In this document: one piece after another, positions 44,912-54,600 of the stretch
Layout of the letters: the number at the start of each line of letters is the position of its first letter
Position numbering within the stretch: the first letter of the stretch is position 1
DNA from: Mucilaginibacter agri
GTDB taxonomy: Bacteria > Bacteroidota > Bacteroidia > Sphingobacteriales > Sphingobacteriaceae
Assembly (NCBI RefSeq): GCF_009928685.1
Contig: NZ_WWEO01000044.1
Span: 62,001 to 126,000 of the forward strand
DNA: 64,000 nt
Direction of reading: 5' to 3'
The notes under the pieces: model-generated
What the model saw: only the letters and a program-made list of their open reading frames with translations
The model's database searches: none
What the model was told of the DNA's origin: nothing
Program-made: the position numbers and the translations under genes

Positions 44912-45946
44912 ATGAAAATAAAATCGAATCCCCTAATCGTTACCGGCATAGCAGCGGCACTTGCTATTACCTCTTTTACAGCTTCGTCCCAGTCAAAAAC
45001 AGGCCTTCACATTGTTAAAAAACATGCAATTGGCAGTTCTGGTGGTTGGGACTATATTACTGTTGATGGCGTTGACAAAAAGATGTACGTATCGCACGGC
45101 ACTCAGGTTCATATCTTAAGCACCGGCGGCGATTCTATCGGCATCATCACAGGTACTAACGGAGTGCATGGTATTGCTTTAGCAAAGCCGTTTGGCAAAG
45201 GTTACACCAGCAATGGCAAGGATAATAACTGCACGGCTTTTGATTTAAAAACAAATAAACCCATCACCACGGTTGCAGTTGGCACTAACCCAGATGCTAT
45301 TTTTTACGACGATTTCTCTAAAAAAGTATACGTATTTAACGGTCGTAGTAAAGATGCTTCGGTAATAGATCCTGCTACCGATAAAGTGGTTGCTACTATT
45401 CCGTTGGGCACCAAACCGGAGACTGGGGTATCTGATGGCAAAGGCAAAATATTTGTAAATGGCGAAACTACTAATGAGGTAATTGTTATCGACGCCAATA
45501 CCTATAAGGTAACAGATCGGTATAAAATTGCAGAGGGTGATGAACCATCTGGCTTAGCTATAGATGTTGCTACACAGCGCTTGTTTATAGGCTGCGGTGG
45601 TAATAAAACCATGGTAATTATGGATGCAACCAACGGCAAAAACCTGGCAAAATTTACCATTGGCGATTGTGACGGTGTTGCGTTTGACCCGGCTTTAAAA
45701 CAGGCGTACAGCTCTAACAACGAAGGAACCATGTCGGTAGTTAAAGAGATCAATGCTAATCAATTTAAATTCATCGAAAACATACCAACCGAAAAAAGTG
45801 CTCGTACCATTGGTATTGATTTAACTACACATCATTTGTTTTTACCGGCAGCGCAAATGGAAGCAACCGCCCCTACTGCTGATAATGCACATCCGCGACC
45901 ACACATGATTTCTGGCACATTTCATGTTATCGAAATAGGAAATTAA
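44912..45946 (+). CDS. YncE-like beta-propeller protein, exported
   Basis: The start is set at the ATG at 44912 (MKIKSNPLIVTGIAAAL), giving 344 residues with a signal peptide ending ASSQS; an upstream ATG would add a non-signal extension. The mature part contains repeated 40-residue blades with VNGETTNEVIVIDANTYKVTDRYKIAEGDEPSGLAID-type sequence, in the style of the YVTN/YncE propellers. YncE-like proteins are periplasmic and often of unknown function, some binding DNA or assisting redox enzymes. There is no catalytic motif. It lies 25 bp upstream of a PAP2 phosphatase gene and is probably co-transcribed with it. Confidence 0.8.
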   Translation: MKIKSNPLIVTGIAAALAITSFTASSQSKTGLHIVKKHAIGSSGGWDYITVDGVDKKMYVSHGTQVHILSTGGDSIGIITGTNGVHGIALAKPFGKGYTSNGKDNNCTAFDLKTNKPITTVAVGTNPDAIFYDDFSKKVYVFNGRSKDASVIDPATDKVVATIPLGTKPETGVSDGKGKIFVNGETTNEVIVIDANTYKVTDRYKIAEGDEPSGLAIDVATQRLFIGCGGNKTMVIMDATNGKNLAKFTIGDCDGVAFDPALKQAYSSNNEGTMSVVKEINANQFKFIENIPTEKSARTIGIDLTTHHLFLPAAQMEATAPTADNAHPRPHMISGTFHVIEIGN

Positions 45947-45971
45947 CAATTATTTAACATAAATTACCGTC

Positions 45972-46817
45972 TTGAAGAAAGTCATTTTTATTCTCTTATG
46001 CTTTATTTGTCTTAAAGCCACTGCTCAAAAAGCTGATACTACGAAAAAAGTAAATGTTGGTGATACGCTGAAAAAGGATTTGTTTACTGCGCCAGATACC
46101 GTACAGCACCTGCGTAGTAAAACCTGGGCACTTATCCCACCTGCTGTACTGGTGGGCTATGGTATTTCGTCATTCTACATAAAACCGGTAAGGCAAGTTG
46201 ATAAATATATTTATGATCAAACGGCTAAAAACAATTTTGTTCCGAGCAAGCATATAGAGAACTTTTTTCAATACACACCTGTAGTTTTAACTTACGGGTT
46301 AAATCTGGTGGGCGTACATGGTAAAAATACTTTTGTCGATCGTACGCTTATTTATCTTTTATCGCAAGGGATGTTGGAGCTAACTGTATTTTCTTTGAAA
46401 CACGCCACTCACCGAACCCGGCCAGACGGGTCGGATAATTACTCCTTTCCATCAGGGCATACAGCTAATGCTTTCAATGGTGCCGAGTTTATGTCGCAGG
46501 AGTTGAGTGGTAATTCGGTTGCTTATGGCATTATCGGTTACACGTTTGCAACCACAACAGGTGTTTTTCGCATATATCACCAGGATCATTGGTTTAGCGA
46601 TGTAGTAGCCGGTGCGGGTTTTGGTATTTTATCAACCAAAGCAGCCTATCTACTTTATCCGGTTATCAGAAACAGGCTAACCAGATCTGGTCGCGAAAAA
46701 GAAAAGAATAAAGATGTTCCGCCTGAATTACAAAAGCAAAAGCCGCAGAAAAACACCTGGCTACTCCCTTCCTTCCGTGAGGGGACGCTAGGGCTACAAT
46801 TTGCAATGACGCTTTAA
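45972..46817 (+). CDS. PAP2-family membrane-associated phosphatase
   Basis: The 281-residue protein seems to start with TTG (45972), giving the signal-like MKKVIFILLCFICLKATAQ. It carries the three PAP2 motifs: KHATHRTRPDGSD near residue 140 (K-x6-RP), PSGHTANAF near 157 and RIYHQDHWFSDV near 195 (R-x5-H-x3-D). These enzymes dephosphorylate lipid phosphates such as undecaprenyl pyrophosphate or phosphatidic acid. Because a phospholipase and phosphodiesterase lie upstream, lipid turnover is possible, but a general lipid phosphatase role is equally likely. The C-terminus is charged and Lys-rich. Confidence 0.87.
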   Translation: MKKVIFILLCFICLKATAQKADTTKKVNVGDTLKKDLFTAPDTVQHLRSKTWALIPPAVLVGYGISSFYIKPVRQVDKYIYDQTAKNNFVPSKHIENFFQYTPVVLTYGLNLVGVHGKNTFVDRTLIYLLSQGMLELTVFSLKHATHRTRPDGSDNYSFPSGHTANAFNGAEFMSQELSGNSVAYGIIGYTFATTTGVFRIYHQDHWFSDVVAGAGFGILSTKAAYLLYPVIRNRLTRSGREKEKNKDVPPELQKQKPQKNTWLLPSFREGTLGLQFAMTL

Positions 46818-46834
46818 GCAAGCCCCTGTTTCAA

Positions 46835-47248
46835 CTAAAATATCAACACTAAAGTGCCGCTGATAATGAGCAATGCTCCAGCGGCATTTTTCCATGTTAG
46901 CGGTTCGCCCAAAAACACTACGGATAGCACAATAGCCAGCGCCACACTCAGCTTATCAACCGGTGCAACTTGTGACACCTCTCCCAATTGCAGGGCTTTA
47001 AAATAAAATATCCACGACAAGCCCGTAGCCAATCCTGACAGCACAATAAAAGTCCAGTTGGTGCGCGTAAGCGCGCCGATAGATCCTTGGCTGCCTTTAA
47101 AAAGCACAATTCCCCAGGCTACAATTAATATAACTACCGTGCGAATAGCGGTAGCCACATTGGTATCTACACCTTTGATTCCTATTTTAGCAAAAATGGC
47201 TGTTAAGGCTGCAAACAGCGCCGATAGTAATGCATATATCCACCACAT
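46835..47248 (-). CDS. Small EamA-family transporter (half-size)
   Basis: The 137-residue protein has about five hydrophobic helices and the EamA pattern: YALLSALFAALTAIFAKIGIKGV at the start, FIVLSGLATGLSWIFYFKALQLGEVSQVAPVDKLSVALAI in the middle and FLGEPLTWKNAAGALLIISG at the end. Half-size EamA proteins are thought to act as dimers; the substrate is unknown. The start codon is 11 bp from a perfect 14-copy ATTAGTC array, so its promoter or leader contains a repeat prone to length changes. Confidence 0.88.
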   Translation of the reverse strand: MWWIYALLSALFAALTAIFAKIGIKGVDTNVATAIRTVVILIVAWGIVLFKGSQGSIGALTRTNWTFIVLSGLATGLSWIFYFKALQLGEVSQVAPVDKLSVALAIVLSVVFLGEPLTWKNAAGALLIISGTLVLIF

Positions 47249-47259
47249 AATTATTGATT

Positions 47260-47357
47260 ATTAGTCATTAGTCATTAGTCATTAGTCATTAGTCATTAGT
47301 CATTAGTCATTAGTCATTAGTCATTAGTCATTAGTCATTAGTCATTAGTCATTAGTC
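47260..47357. repeat. Perfect heptamer array (ATTAGTC)14
   Basis: Fourteen uninterrupted copies of ATTAGTC span 98 bp between the divergent EamA and response-regulator genes. Two inverted copies (GACTAAT) follow at 47411-47417 and 47425-47431. There are no spacers, so it is a simple tandem repeat and not a CRISPR array. Confidence 0.98.
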
Positions 47358-47489
47358 GGAATTACCCAGTAGATCTTTTGTTTTACAGGCAAAAAAATTA
47401 ATTTGATAAAGACTAATGAACGATGACTAATTGAACAGGATTTCTACAATATTAATCTCTAATTTTAGATTAAATTAGGATTTATAACT

Positions 47490-48164
47490 TTGAAGCTACT
47501 GATTGTTGAAGATGAACAAGGCCTGCGCGACAGCATGCAGGAATATTTTACCGAAGCCGGCAATGTTTGCGAAACCGCGTCTGAATATAATTCGGCCATG
47601 GCTAAGGTACAACTGTATCGGTATGATTGTATCCTGCTGGACATTACGTTGCCAGGCGGTACCGGTATAGATATCTTAAAGGAGCTGAAAGCTGGCAATC
47701 ACAGCGATGGCATTCTTATTATATCTGCAAAAAACTCATTAGATGATCGTTTAGAGGGCCTTGATCTTGGTGCCGATGATTACCTAGTTAAACCATTCCA
47801 TCTCTCCGAATTACGCGCAAGGGTTATGGCTATTATCCGCCGTAAATCTTACAACGGTAATAATTTGATGAGCTTTAACGAAATTGAGATTGATCTTTTA
47901 GCCAAAGCAGTCTCGGTAGGTAAAAACCAGGTTAAACTTACGCGAAAGGAATATGCACTCCTCCTGTATTTTATTGCTAATAAAGGAAAAGTGGTTTCTA
48001 AAAATGCCATTGCAGAACACCTTTGGGGCGACGAATTTGATATGGCCGATAACTTCGATTTCATTTACTCACACATCAAAAACCTACGCAAAAAGCTGGT
48101 AGAAGCAGGCAGCAACGATTACATACATGCGGCATACGGCATGGGTTACAAATTTTCGGAATAA
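47490..48164 (+). CDS. OmpR-family response regulator
   Basis: The 224-residue protein seems to start at TTG (47490), because the receiver domain begins immediately (KLLIVEDEQGLRDS) and no ATG precedes it. The phospho-acceptor is Asp51 in ILLDITLPGG; GADDYLVKPFHLSELRARV near residue 95 holds the conserved Lys. The C-terminal winged helix (VKLTRKEYALLLYFIANKGKVVSKNAIAEHLWG near 148) is OmpR/PhoB type. It abuts the kinase gene directly. The following TolC-MFP-RND efflux operon is a likely target: an 11-bp direct repeat lies just upstream of it. Confidence 0.95.
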   Translation: MKLLIVEDEQGLRDSMQEYFTEAGNVCETASEYNSAMAKVQLYRYDCILLDITLPGGTGIDILKELKAGNHSDGILIISAKNSLDDRLEGLDLGADDYLVKPFHLSELRARVMAIIRRKSYNGNNLMSFNEIEIDLLAKAVSVGKNQVKLTRKEYALLLYFIANKGKVVSKNAIAEHLWGDEFDMADNFDFIYSHIKNLRKKLVEAGSNDYIHAAYGMGYKFSE

Positions 48165-49418
48165 ATGAGGCTGCTTACTAAATACAACCGTATTAACCTT
48201 ATTACCACCGTAATTGTGATGTTTATTACCGGCATCATTTATTACCAGACCATTAAAATTATCTTGACTGATAAAATTGATAAAAACTTAGTTGTAGAAG
48301 AAAACGAAGTATTTGAACATGTACGTCTTAACAACAATCTACCACAGGTTTATCAGTCCGACGATCAGCATATTACTTTTAAATTAGTAACAAGCCCAGT
48401 TACCCGCCGTTTTATTGATACAGCCTTTCTGAATCCGCCCGATAAAGACCCTGAATCTGGCCGCGGGCTTATCACCTCTGTGAAAGTTAAAGGCGATACT
48501 TACCAGGTATCTGTCGTCGAATCGAAGGTAGAAACCGAAGACTTGATCCGCATTATTTTCATGATCACTATTGCTGTAATCCTATTGTTGGTTATGAGCC
48601 TTTTCGTGATTAACCGGTTAACAATCAACCGCCTTTGGAAACCTTTTTATAGTATACTAAGCAATCTGCGTAGTTTCAATATAACAGATAAAAAAGGAGC
48701 GGTTTCGGTACCCTCTAATACGGACGAGTTTAACGAACTGAACAACGCGATAGTGGTTATGGAGTCGAAGGCCAAAAACGACTACCAGGATCTGAAAGCC
48801 TTTACCGAAAATGCATCGCATGAGTTACTCACCCCCATTGCCGTCATTAATTCAAAATTAGATACGCTCATTCAAACCGGCTTGTTCAGCGAACAACAAA
48901 GTAATCTGCTGGGCGACCTATATGAATCTGTTTCCCGCCTTACGCGTCTTAACCGGGCAATGTTGCTGATGGTAAAAATTGAAAACCATTTGATTAATGA
49001 CGACCAGTATGTAAACGTTAAAGACGTGGTAGAGCAGCTATTGGCGCAGTTTCACGAACTTTACGCTGATAAAGATATTACCGTCACTAAGCAACTTAGC
49101 GATAAGCAGATATATACAAGCAGGTCGCTTTTAGAAATACTGCTAAACAACTTGTTAAGCAATGCGATTAGGCATAATCTCGCGGGTGGCAAAATTGACA
49201 TTACGCTGGACTACCATAAGCTGAGCATTAAAAACACCGGCAAAGGCCAGGCGCTTAACTCCAATGATATTTTTAAACGATTCAATAAATCATCTCATTC
49301 CGAAGGTACAGGTTTGGGGCTTACTATTTCTAAGCAAATTTGCGATAGCTATGGCTTCGAACTAAGCTATAAATACGATGATCCTTATCACGTTATGAGC
49401 ATCTATTTTAAAGATTGA
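48165..49418 (+). CDS. Membrane sensor histidine kinase
   Basis: The 417-residue kinase starts on the base after the regulator's stop. It has a membrane helix at about 12-31, a periplasmic sensor of about 100 residues, a second helix (IFMITIAVILLLVMSLFVI, about 130-148), a HAMP-like linker, HisKA with His219 in ASHELLTP, and an HATPase domain with LLNNLLSNAIRHN and GTGLGLTISKQI. The arrangement is that of metal- or envelope-stress sensors placed beside RND efflux genes (CusS-like), but no metal-binding cluster is visible in the periplasmic part. Confidence 0.94.
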   Translation: MRLLTKYNRINLITTVIVMFITGIIYYQTIKIILTDKIDKNLVVEENEVFEHVRLNNNLPQVYQSDDQHITFKLVTSPVTRRFIDTAFLNPPDKDPESGRGLITSVKVKGDTYQVSVVESKVETEDLIRIIFMITIAVILLLVMSLFVINRLTINRLWKPFYSILSNLRSFNITDKKGAVSVPSNTDEFNELNNAIVVMESKAKNDYQDLKAFTENASHELLTPIAVINSKLDTLIQTGLFSEQQSNLLGDLYESVSRLTRLNRAMLLMVKIENHLINDDQYVNVKDVVEQLLAQFHELYADKDITVTKQLSDKQIYTSRSLLEILLNNLLSNAIRHNLAGGKIDITLDYHKLSIKNTGKGQALNSNDIFKRFNKSSHSEGTGLGLTISKQICDSYGFELSYKYDDPYHVMSIYFKD

Positions 49419-49443
49419 TTTTGAGGCGTATCTTGTAAAATAT

Positions 49444-49461
49444 TCCAGAAACAATCCAGAA
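49444..49461. promoter_or_regulatory. Direct repeat TCCAGAA, spacing 11 bp, upstream of efflux operon
   Basis: TCCAGAA at 49444-49450 and again at 49455-49461 form two half sites one helical turn apart, as OmpR-type regulators prefer. The repeat lies 37 bp before the TolC-type start codon and is a candidate site for the regulator at 47490. Confidence 0.45.
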
Positions 49462-49497
49462 TTACACGCTTACTTTGGTTATGTTACTAATAGGTAA

Positions 49498-50733
49498 ATG
49501 AAATATATTGTAAGTTTTATTTTATGCGTGTTGCTGTATGGTTCATCATCCGCCCAAAACCGTTCGCTTGATTACTATCTTAATCAAAGTCTGAGCAACA
49601 GCCCCCTTCTTAAAGATCTTAATAACCAGGTACTATCTGCGCAATTAGACAGCTTGCGGCTGAAAGCTGGTTTAAAGCCACAAGTTAATTTAAACGGAGG
49701 TGGATTGTATGCGCCTGTAATACGTGGTTACGGTTATTCGCAGGCGATTACTAACGGACAAAGCATAGACGGCTTGTTGAGTGTAAACAAAACCTTCGTT
49801 GGCAAAAGTTATCTAAATGCGCAATACTACGCATTGCAATTACAACGCGATTCGCTAGGCAATATCATCCACCTATCCGAACAAGATCTTAAAAAGAATA
49901 TAATTGCCCAATACATCACCGCTTACGGCGATCTACAGCAATATAACTTCAACAAAGAAGTTGTAGAGTTATTAGGCAAAGAGGAAGATCTGCTTAAAAA
50001 ACTAACCCGTTCTAACGTTTACCGGCAGAGCGACTATCTCACCTTTTTAGTAACCCTGCAGCAGCAACAACTACAATTGGCACAATCCCGATTACAGTAT
50101 AAAAACGATTTTGCCTTGCTTAATTATCTGGCGGGTATACGCGATACCACCTTTGCACAACTTACGGAGCCAGCTATTACTAAGGCAGTTTTACCCTCTG
50201 TAGCAAACAGTATTTTTTTTAAGCAGTATAAATTAGATAGTCTGCGTTTAAACAACGGCCGAAAATTGGTAGACTACAGTTACCGCCCCAAACTAAATAT
50301 TTTTGCCGATGGCGGCTATAACTCTGACCTAACCTACCATGCTTATAAAAACTTTGGCGCCAGTGCAGGCTTTAGCCTCATCGTACCTATTTATGACGGT
50401 GGTGTGCGCAAACTGCTTTATAAAAAACTAAATCTGGAAGAACAAAGCCGCCAGACTTATAAGGCTTTCTTTTATAATCAATACCATCAGCAGATTGATC
50501 AATACAGCCAACAGATTACAGAGAACGAAAAACTAATTGTGCAGATCAACGACCAAATAAGGTATGTAGAAAGCCTTATCAAAGTAGATACCGAGTTGAT
50601 GCAAACCGGCGATCTGAAAATATCCGACCTTATATTGGCCATTAACAACTACCTAACGGTGAAAAATACGCTTACGCAAACGGTTATTAGCCGCCTGCAA
50701 TTGATCAACCAGTTTAATTACTATAACCGATAG
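49498..50733 (+). CDS. TolC-family outer-membrane efflux protein
   Basis: The 411-residue exported protein (signal peptide ending SSAQ) has the TolC coiled-coil pattern with two repeats: LDYYLNQSLSNSPLLKDLNNQVLSAQLDSLRLKAGLKPQVNL and the later QSRQTYKAFFYNQYHQQIDQYSQQITENEKLIVQINDQIRYVESLI. It is slightly shorter than average for the family. It forms the outer channel of the tripartite pump with the lipoprotein adaptor starting 1 bp after its stop and the RND transporter behind it. Confidence 0.9.
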   Translation: MKYIVSFILCVLLYGSSSAQNRSLDYYLNQSLSNSPLLKDLNNQVLSAQLDSLRLKAGLKPQVNLNGGGLYAPVIRGYGYSQAITNGQSIDGLLSVNKTFVGKSYLNAQYYALQLQRDSLGNIIHLSEQDLKKNIIAQYITAYGDLQQYNFNKEVVELLGKEEDLLKKLTRSNVYRQSDYLTFLVTLQQQQLQLAQSRLQYKNDFALLNYLAGIRDTTFAQLTEPAITKAVLPSVANSIFFKQYKLDSLRLNNGRKLVDYSYRPKLNIFADGGYNSDLTYHAYKNFGASAGFSLIVPIYDGGVRKLLYKKLNLEEQSRQTYKAFFYNQYHQQIDQYSQQITENEKLIVQINDQIRYVESLIKVDTELMQTGDLKISDLILAINNYLTVKNTLTQTVISRLQLINQFNYYNR

Positions 50734-50734
50734 C

Positions 50735-51679
50735 ATGAACCTTTCAACTACCCCATTTCTGAAAATATCACTGCTTGTTTGCGTATCAGTATGCTTTTGG
50801 GCATGCAAAGGCAAGCCGGATGCAGCTGCCGACGAAGATGCGGCCGTGCAATCGCAAACACCAGTTACCGTTACCACTATTGGTGATACTACGTTGACCA
50901 ACTATATTGATTTAAATGCCACTTCAACCTACCTTAAAAAGAATTATGTGAAGGCCAATATCAATGGATATATCGAGAAAAGTAACGTGCAACCGGGCGA
51001 ATATGTATCCCGGGGCCAGTTACTATTTACACTAAAAACCAAAGAAGCGCAAAGTATCGGTAATCGCATTAATGTTTTAGATACCACCTTTAAATTCTCC
51101 GGAGTTAACCGGATCAAGGCATCGGCAAATGGATACATTACACAACTAAGCCATCAGGCGGGCGACTATGTACAGGACGGAGAAGCTCTGGCAGTAATAA
51201 ACGAAGGCTCGAGCTTTGTGTTCCTGTTGCAATTACCTTACGAGCTACGCAGCACTTTGCAAAGAAACCAAACAATGCAGCTCACCCTTCCCGACGGCGA
51301 AAAACTAAATGCACACGTCAATTCAGTAATGCCGGCAGTTGATTCACTTTCGCAAACCCAAAGCATTGTATTAAATGTAAACAGCAGCCACCCTATCCCC
51401 GAAAACCTGATAGCCAAAGCGCGTTTGATTAAGGCCGAAAAAAACAATACGGTTTCACTCCCCAAATCGGCAGTGCTGGCCAACGAAACTCAGACAGAGT
51501 TTTGGGTAATGAAATTAATTAATCCAACTACAGCAGTTAAAACCCCGGTAACTAAAGGTATTGAAACCACTGACCGGATCGAGATCCTTTCGCCCAAGTT
51601 TTCGCCAAATGACAAAATTGTGGTAACAGGAAATTATGGCCTTACCGATACCGCTAAAGTAAAAATTGTGCAACCATGA
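50735..51679 (+). CDS. RND efflux periplasmic adaptor (HlyD/MFP) lipoprotein
   Basis: The 314-residue protein has a lipoprotein signal with Cys24 (FWAC). The adaptor fold is visible as the biotinyl-lipoyl halves (KANINGYIEKSNVQPGEYVSRGQLLFTLKTKEA near residue 72, IKASANGYITQLSHQAGDYVQDGEALAVINEG near 127) and a beta-barrel and membrane-proximal part near 180-310. The alpha-hairpin between the lipoyl halves is very short, so contact with TolC may be direct. Its stop overlaps the RND start by 4 bases (ATGA). Confidence 0.92.
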   Translation: MNLSTTPFLKISLLVCVSVCFWACKGKPDAAADEDAAVQSQTPVTVTTIGDTTLTNYIDLNATSTYLKKNYVKANINGYIEKSNVQPGEYVSRGQLLFTLKTKEAQSIGNRINVLDTTFKFSGVNRIKASANGYITQLSHQAGDYVQDGEALAVINEGSSFVFLLQLPYELRSTLQRNQTMQLTLPDGEKLNAHVNSVMPAVDSLSQTQSIVLNVNSSHPIPENLIAKARLIKAEKNNTVSLPKSAVLANETQTEFWVMKLINPTTAVKTPVTKGIETTDRIEILSPKFSPNDKIVVTGNYGLTDTAKVKIVQP

Positions 51680-54600
51680 GCCTGTTTAACAATTTTTTCA
51701 TTTCGCATAAAAAACCCATTAGCTTAATACTGGCTATCATTATAATGGGTGGCCTGTTTGCATATTCGAAACTGCAAACCTCATTATTCCCGGAGATTAC
51801 GTTTCCCAAAATTAAGATTATTGCTGATGAAGGCCTGCAACCGGTAAATAAAATGATGGTGACGGTTACTAAACCGCTCGAAAATGCCATTAAACAAGTG
51901 CCTGATCTGCAATACGTGCGTAGCACCACAAGCCGTGGCAGTTGCGAAATTTCAGCCTTTATGAACTGGAATGCAGACATTGACTTGAGTCAGCAGCGTA
52001 TCGAGTCGCGCATTAATCAGATCAAAAATGATCTGCCGGCTGATGTCAACGTAACGGTAGAAAAAATGAATCCCTCTATTCTTCCGGTTAGCGGGTATAC
52101 TTTAGAAAGCCACAGTCTTTCACCTATCGAATTGCGCCAGTTAGCTACTTACACCATTAAACCATTTCTCTCACAGGTTGATGGCGTTTCGGAAATAAGA
52201 ATCATAGGTGGTAAGGTTAAAGAATACTGGCTGATACTGAATAAGCAAAAAATGAGCTCGCTGGGTTTAACGCCCGATATTATTAGCACTACGCTTGCTC
52301 AAACCAATTTTATTAAATCGGAAGGTTACTTATCGGATTATAAGCAACTCTATCTAACAGTTACTGATGCAACAGTATCTACCAGCGAACAATTAGGCAA
52401 CCTGGTAATCACCAATAAAAAACGTATAACGCGCCTTAAAGATATAGCCGAAATACAGATCAATCCGGGTATTGAATACACCAAAATTAACGCCAACGGG
52501 CACGAGGGTGTGCTGGTAGCGGTTATCAAACAACCCAATGCCAACCTGGTAGCGCTCTCGTCGGCGATGGATAAAAAGGTGGCTGAACTGCAAAAGATAT
52601 TACCAAAAGGTGTAAGCATCAAACCCTACTATGTACAGGCCGACTTTGTAAACGAATCTATAAAAAGTGTGACTGATAGCTTATGGATTGGGTTAGCATT
52701 AGCCATTGTGGTGGCTATCATTTTCTTACGGTCCATTAAAGCAAGCGCAACCATTTTAATTACCATTCCGGTTACGCTTTGCCTTACGCTATTGATCCTT
52801 TATGCCGAAGGTTACACCTTTAATATCATGACCCTTGGTGCTATTGCTGCGGCCATAGGCTTAATTATTGATGATGCAATTGTAGTGGTAGAGCAAATAC
52901 ACCGCACGCATGAGGAGCACCCCGATGAGCCGACCATGCGTTTACTGCAGAAGGCGATCGACTATCTTTTCCCGGCAATGGTTGGTTCTTCGATTAGCAC
53001 TATTGTAATTTTCATCCCATTTATGTTGATGACCGGTGTAGCCGGAGCATACTTCAGCGTAATGACCAATACCATGATCATCACCCTCGTATGTTCGTTT
53101 TTTGTAACATGGATAGGCCTGCCAGTTATTTATCTGCTGCTTAGCCGCGATAAAAAGCCAGGGAATAGCGCAGCAAAAAAAGAAGAAGTCCATTTGGTGA
53201 AAAGACAAAAATGGGTCGAGTTCTTTATACTGAAACCTGTTATTAGCATCCTCATTATTATTGGTTTTGTAGTGGTTATCGTTTTAATTCCGTCAAACTT
53301 AGCTACGGGGTTCTTGCCTGATATGGATGAGGGTAGCATCGTGCTAGATTATACCTCGCCGCCGGGTACTTCTTTGGAAGAAACCGACCGCATGTTACGC
53401 GAAATTGAGAAGATCATCATCAAAGAACCTAATGTACAGGCCTACTCGCGCCGTACAGGTACGCAGATGGGTTTCTTTATTACCGAACCTAATACCGGCG
53501 ATTATCTGATCCAGCTGAAAACTTCGCGTGATAAAACTACCGAAGAAGTAATTAGCGATCTGCGCGGTAAGATTGAGGCTTCGCAGCCTGCGTTACGCGT
53601 GGATTTTGGCCAGGTTATCGGCGATATGCTGGGCGATTTAATGACCTCGACTCAGCCAATTGAAATCAAGGTATTTGGTGACAATCAAGTTAAACTACAA
53701 GCTCTCTCCAAACAAATAGCAGACGTTGTTACTAACGTAAAAGGTACGGCAGATGTATTTGATGGTATTGTTATAGCTGGTCCGTCAGTAAGTATACAGC
53801 CACACTACAGTATGCTGGCCCAATACAACCTCGATCCTACCAACTTGCAATACCAGGTACAGTCGGCGCTCGAAGGTAATGTGGTGGGTAACCTGTTCGA
53901 GAAAGAACAGCTTTCGCCAATCCGCATTGTCTATCCTAATAATCGCACGCTAAACGTATCTGGTATCAAATCACTCGACGTGTTTTTGCCCGATGGTAAA
54001 CTAATTCCCATAACCAGTTTAGCCAAGATCGACTTACATGAAGGTGATGCGGAGGTTAACCGTGAGAATTTACAGTCAATGGGAGTTATTAGTGCCCGAT
54101 TAGATAATAGCGATTTGGGAACAGTTATTCCGGCCATACAAAAAGGTATTGCCGAGAAAGTTAACCTTCCACAGGGCTACCACATTAGTTACGGTGGTGC
54201 GTACGCGGAGCAGCAACAATCCTTTAAAGAGCTGTTGATTATACTTGTTACATCAAGCTTACTGGTGTTTTGCGTTATTTTATTCTTGTTCAAACAATTC
54301 CGCATCGCTTTGATCATATTGGTAGTTTCGGTATTGGGAATTGCTGGTAGTTTCTTAGCGCTGTACCTAACTGATACCCCTTTAAATGTGGGTAGCTACA
54401 CCGGCCTCATCATGATTGTGGGTATCATTGGAGAAAATGCCATCTTCACCTTCTGGCAGTTTAAACAAAGCGCTATGGAAACAAGTGTGGATGATGCTAT
54501 CGTATATTCAATATCCACCAGACTTCGCCCTAAACTGATGACTGCATTGGGTGCTATTATTGCTCTAACGCCTTTGGCTTTGGGTATCGGTGCCGGAGCA

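Noticed and set aside
47260..47357. Possible CRISPR array
   Set aside because: The repeats are contiguous heptamers with no spacers and no cas genes nearby.
47485..47492. TAACTTTG matching the -7 element
   Set aside because: It overlaps the only plausible start codon of the response regulator, whose receiver domain begins at once, so it cannot be the promoter of that gene.
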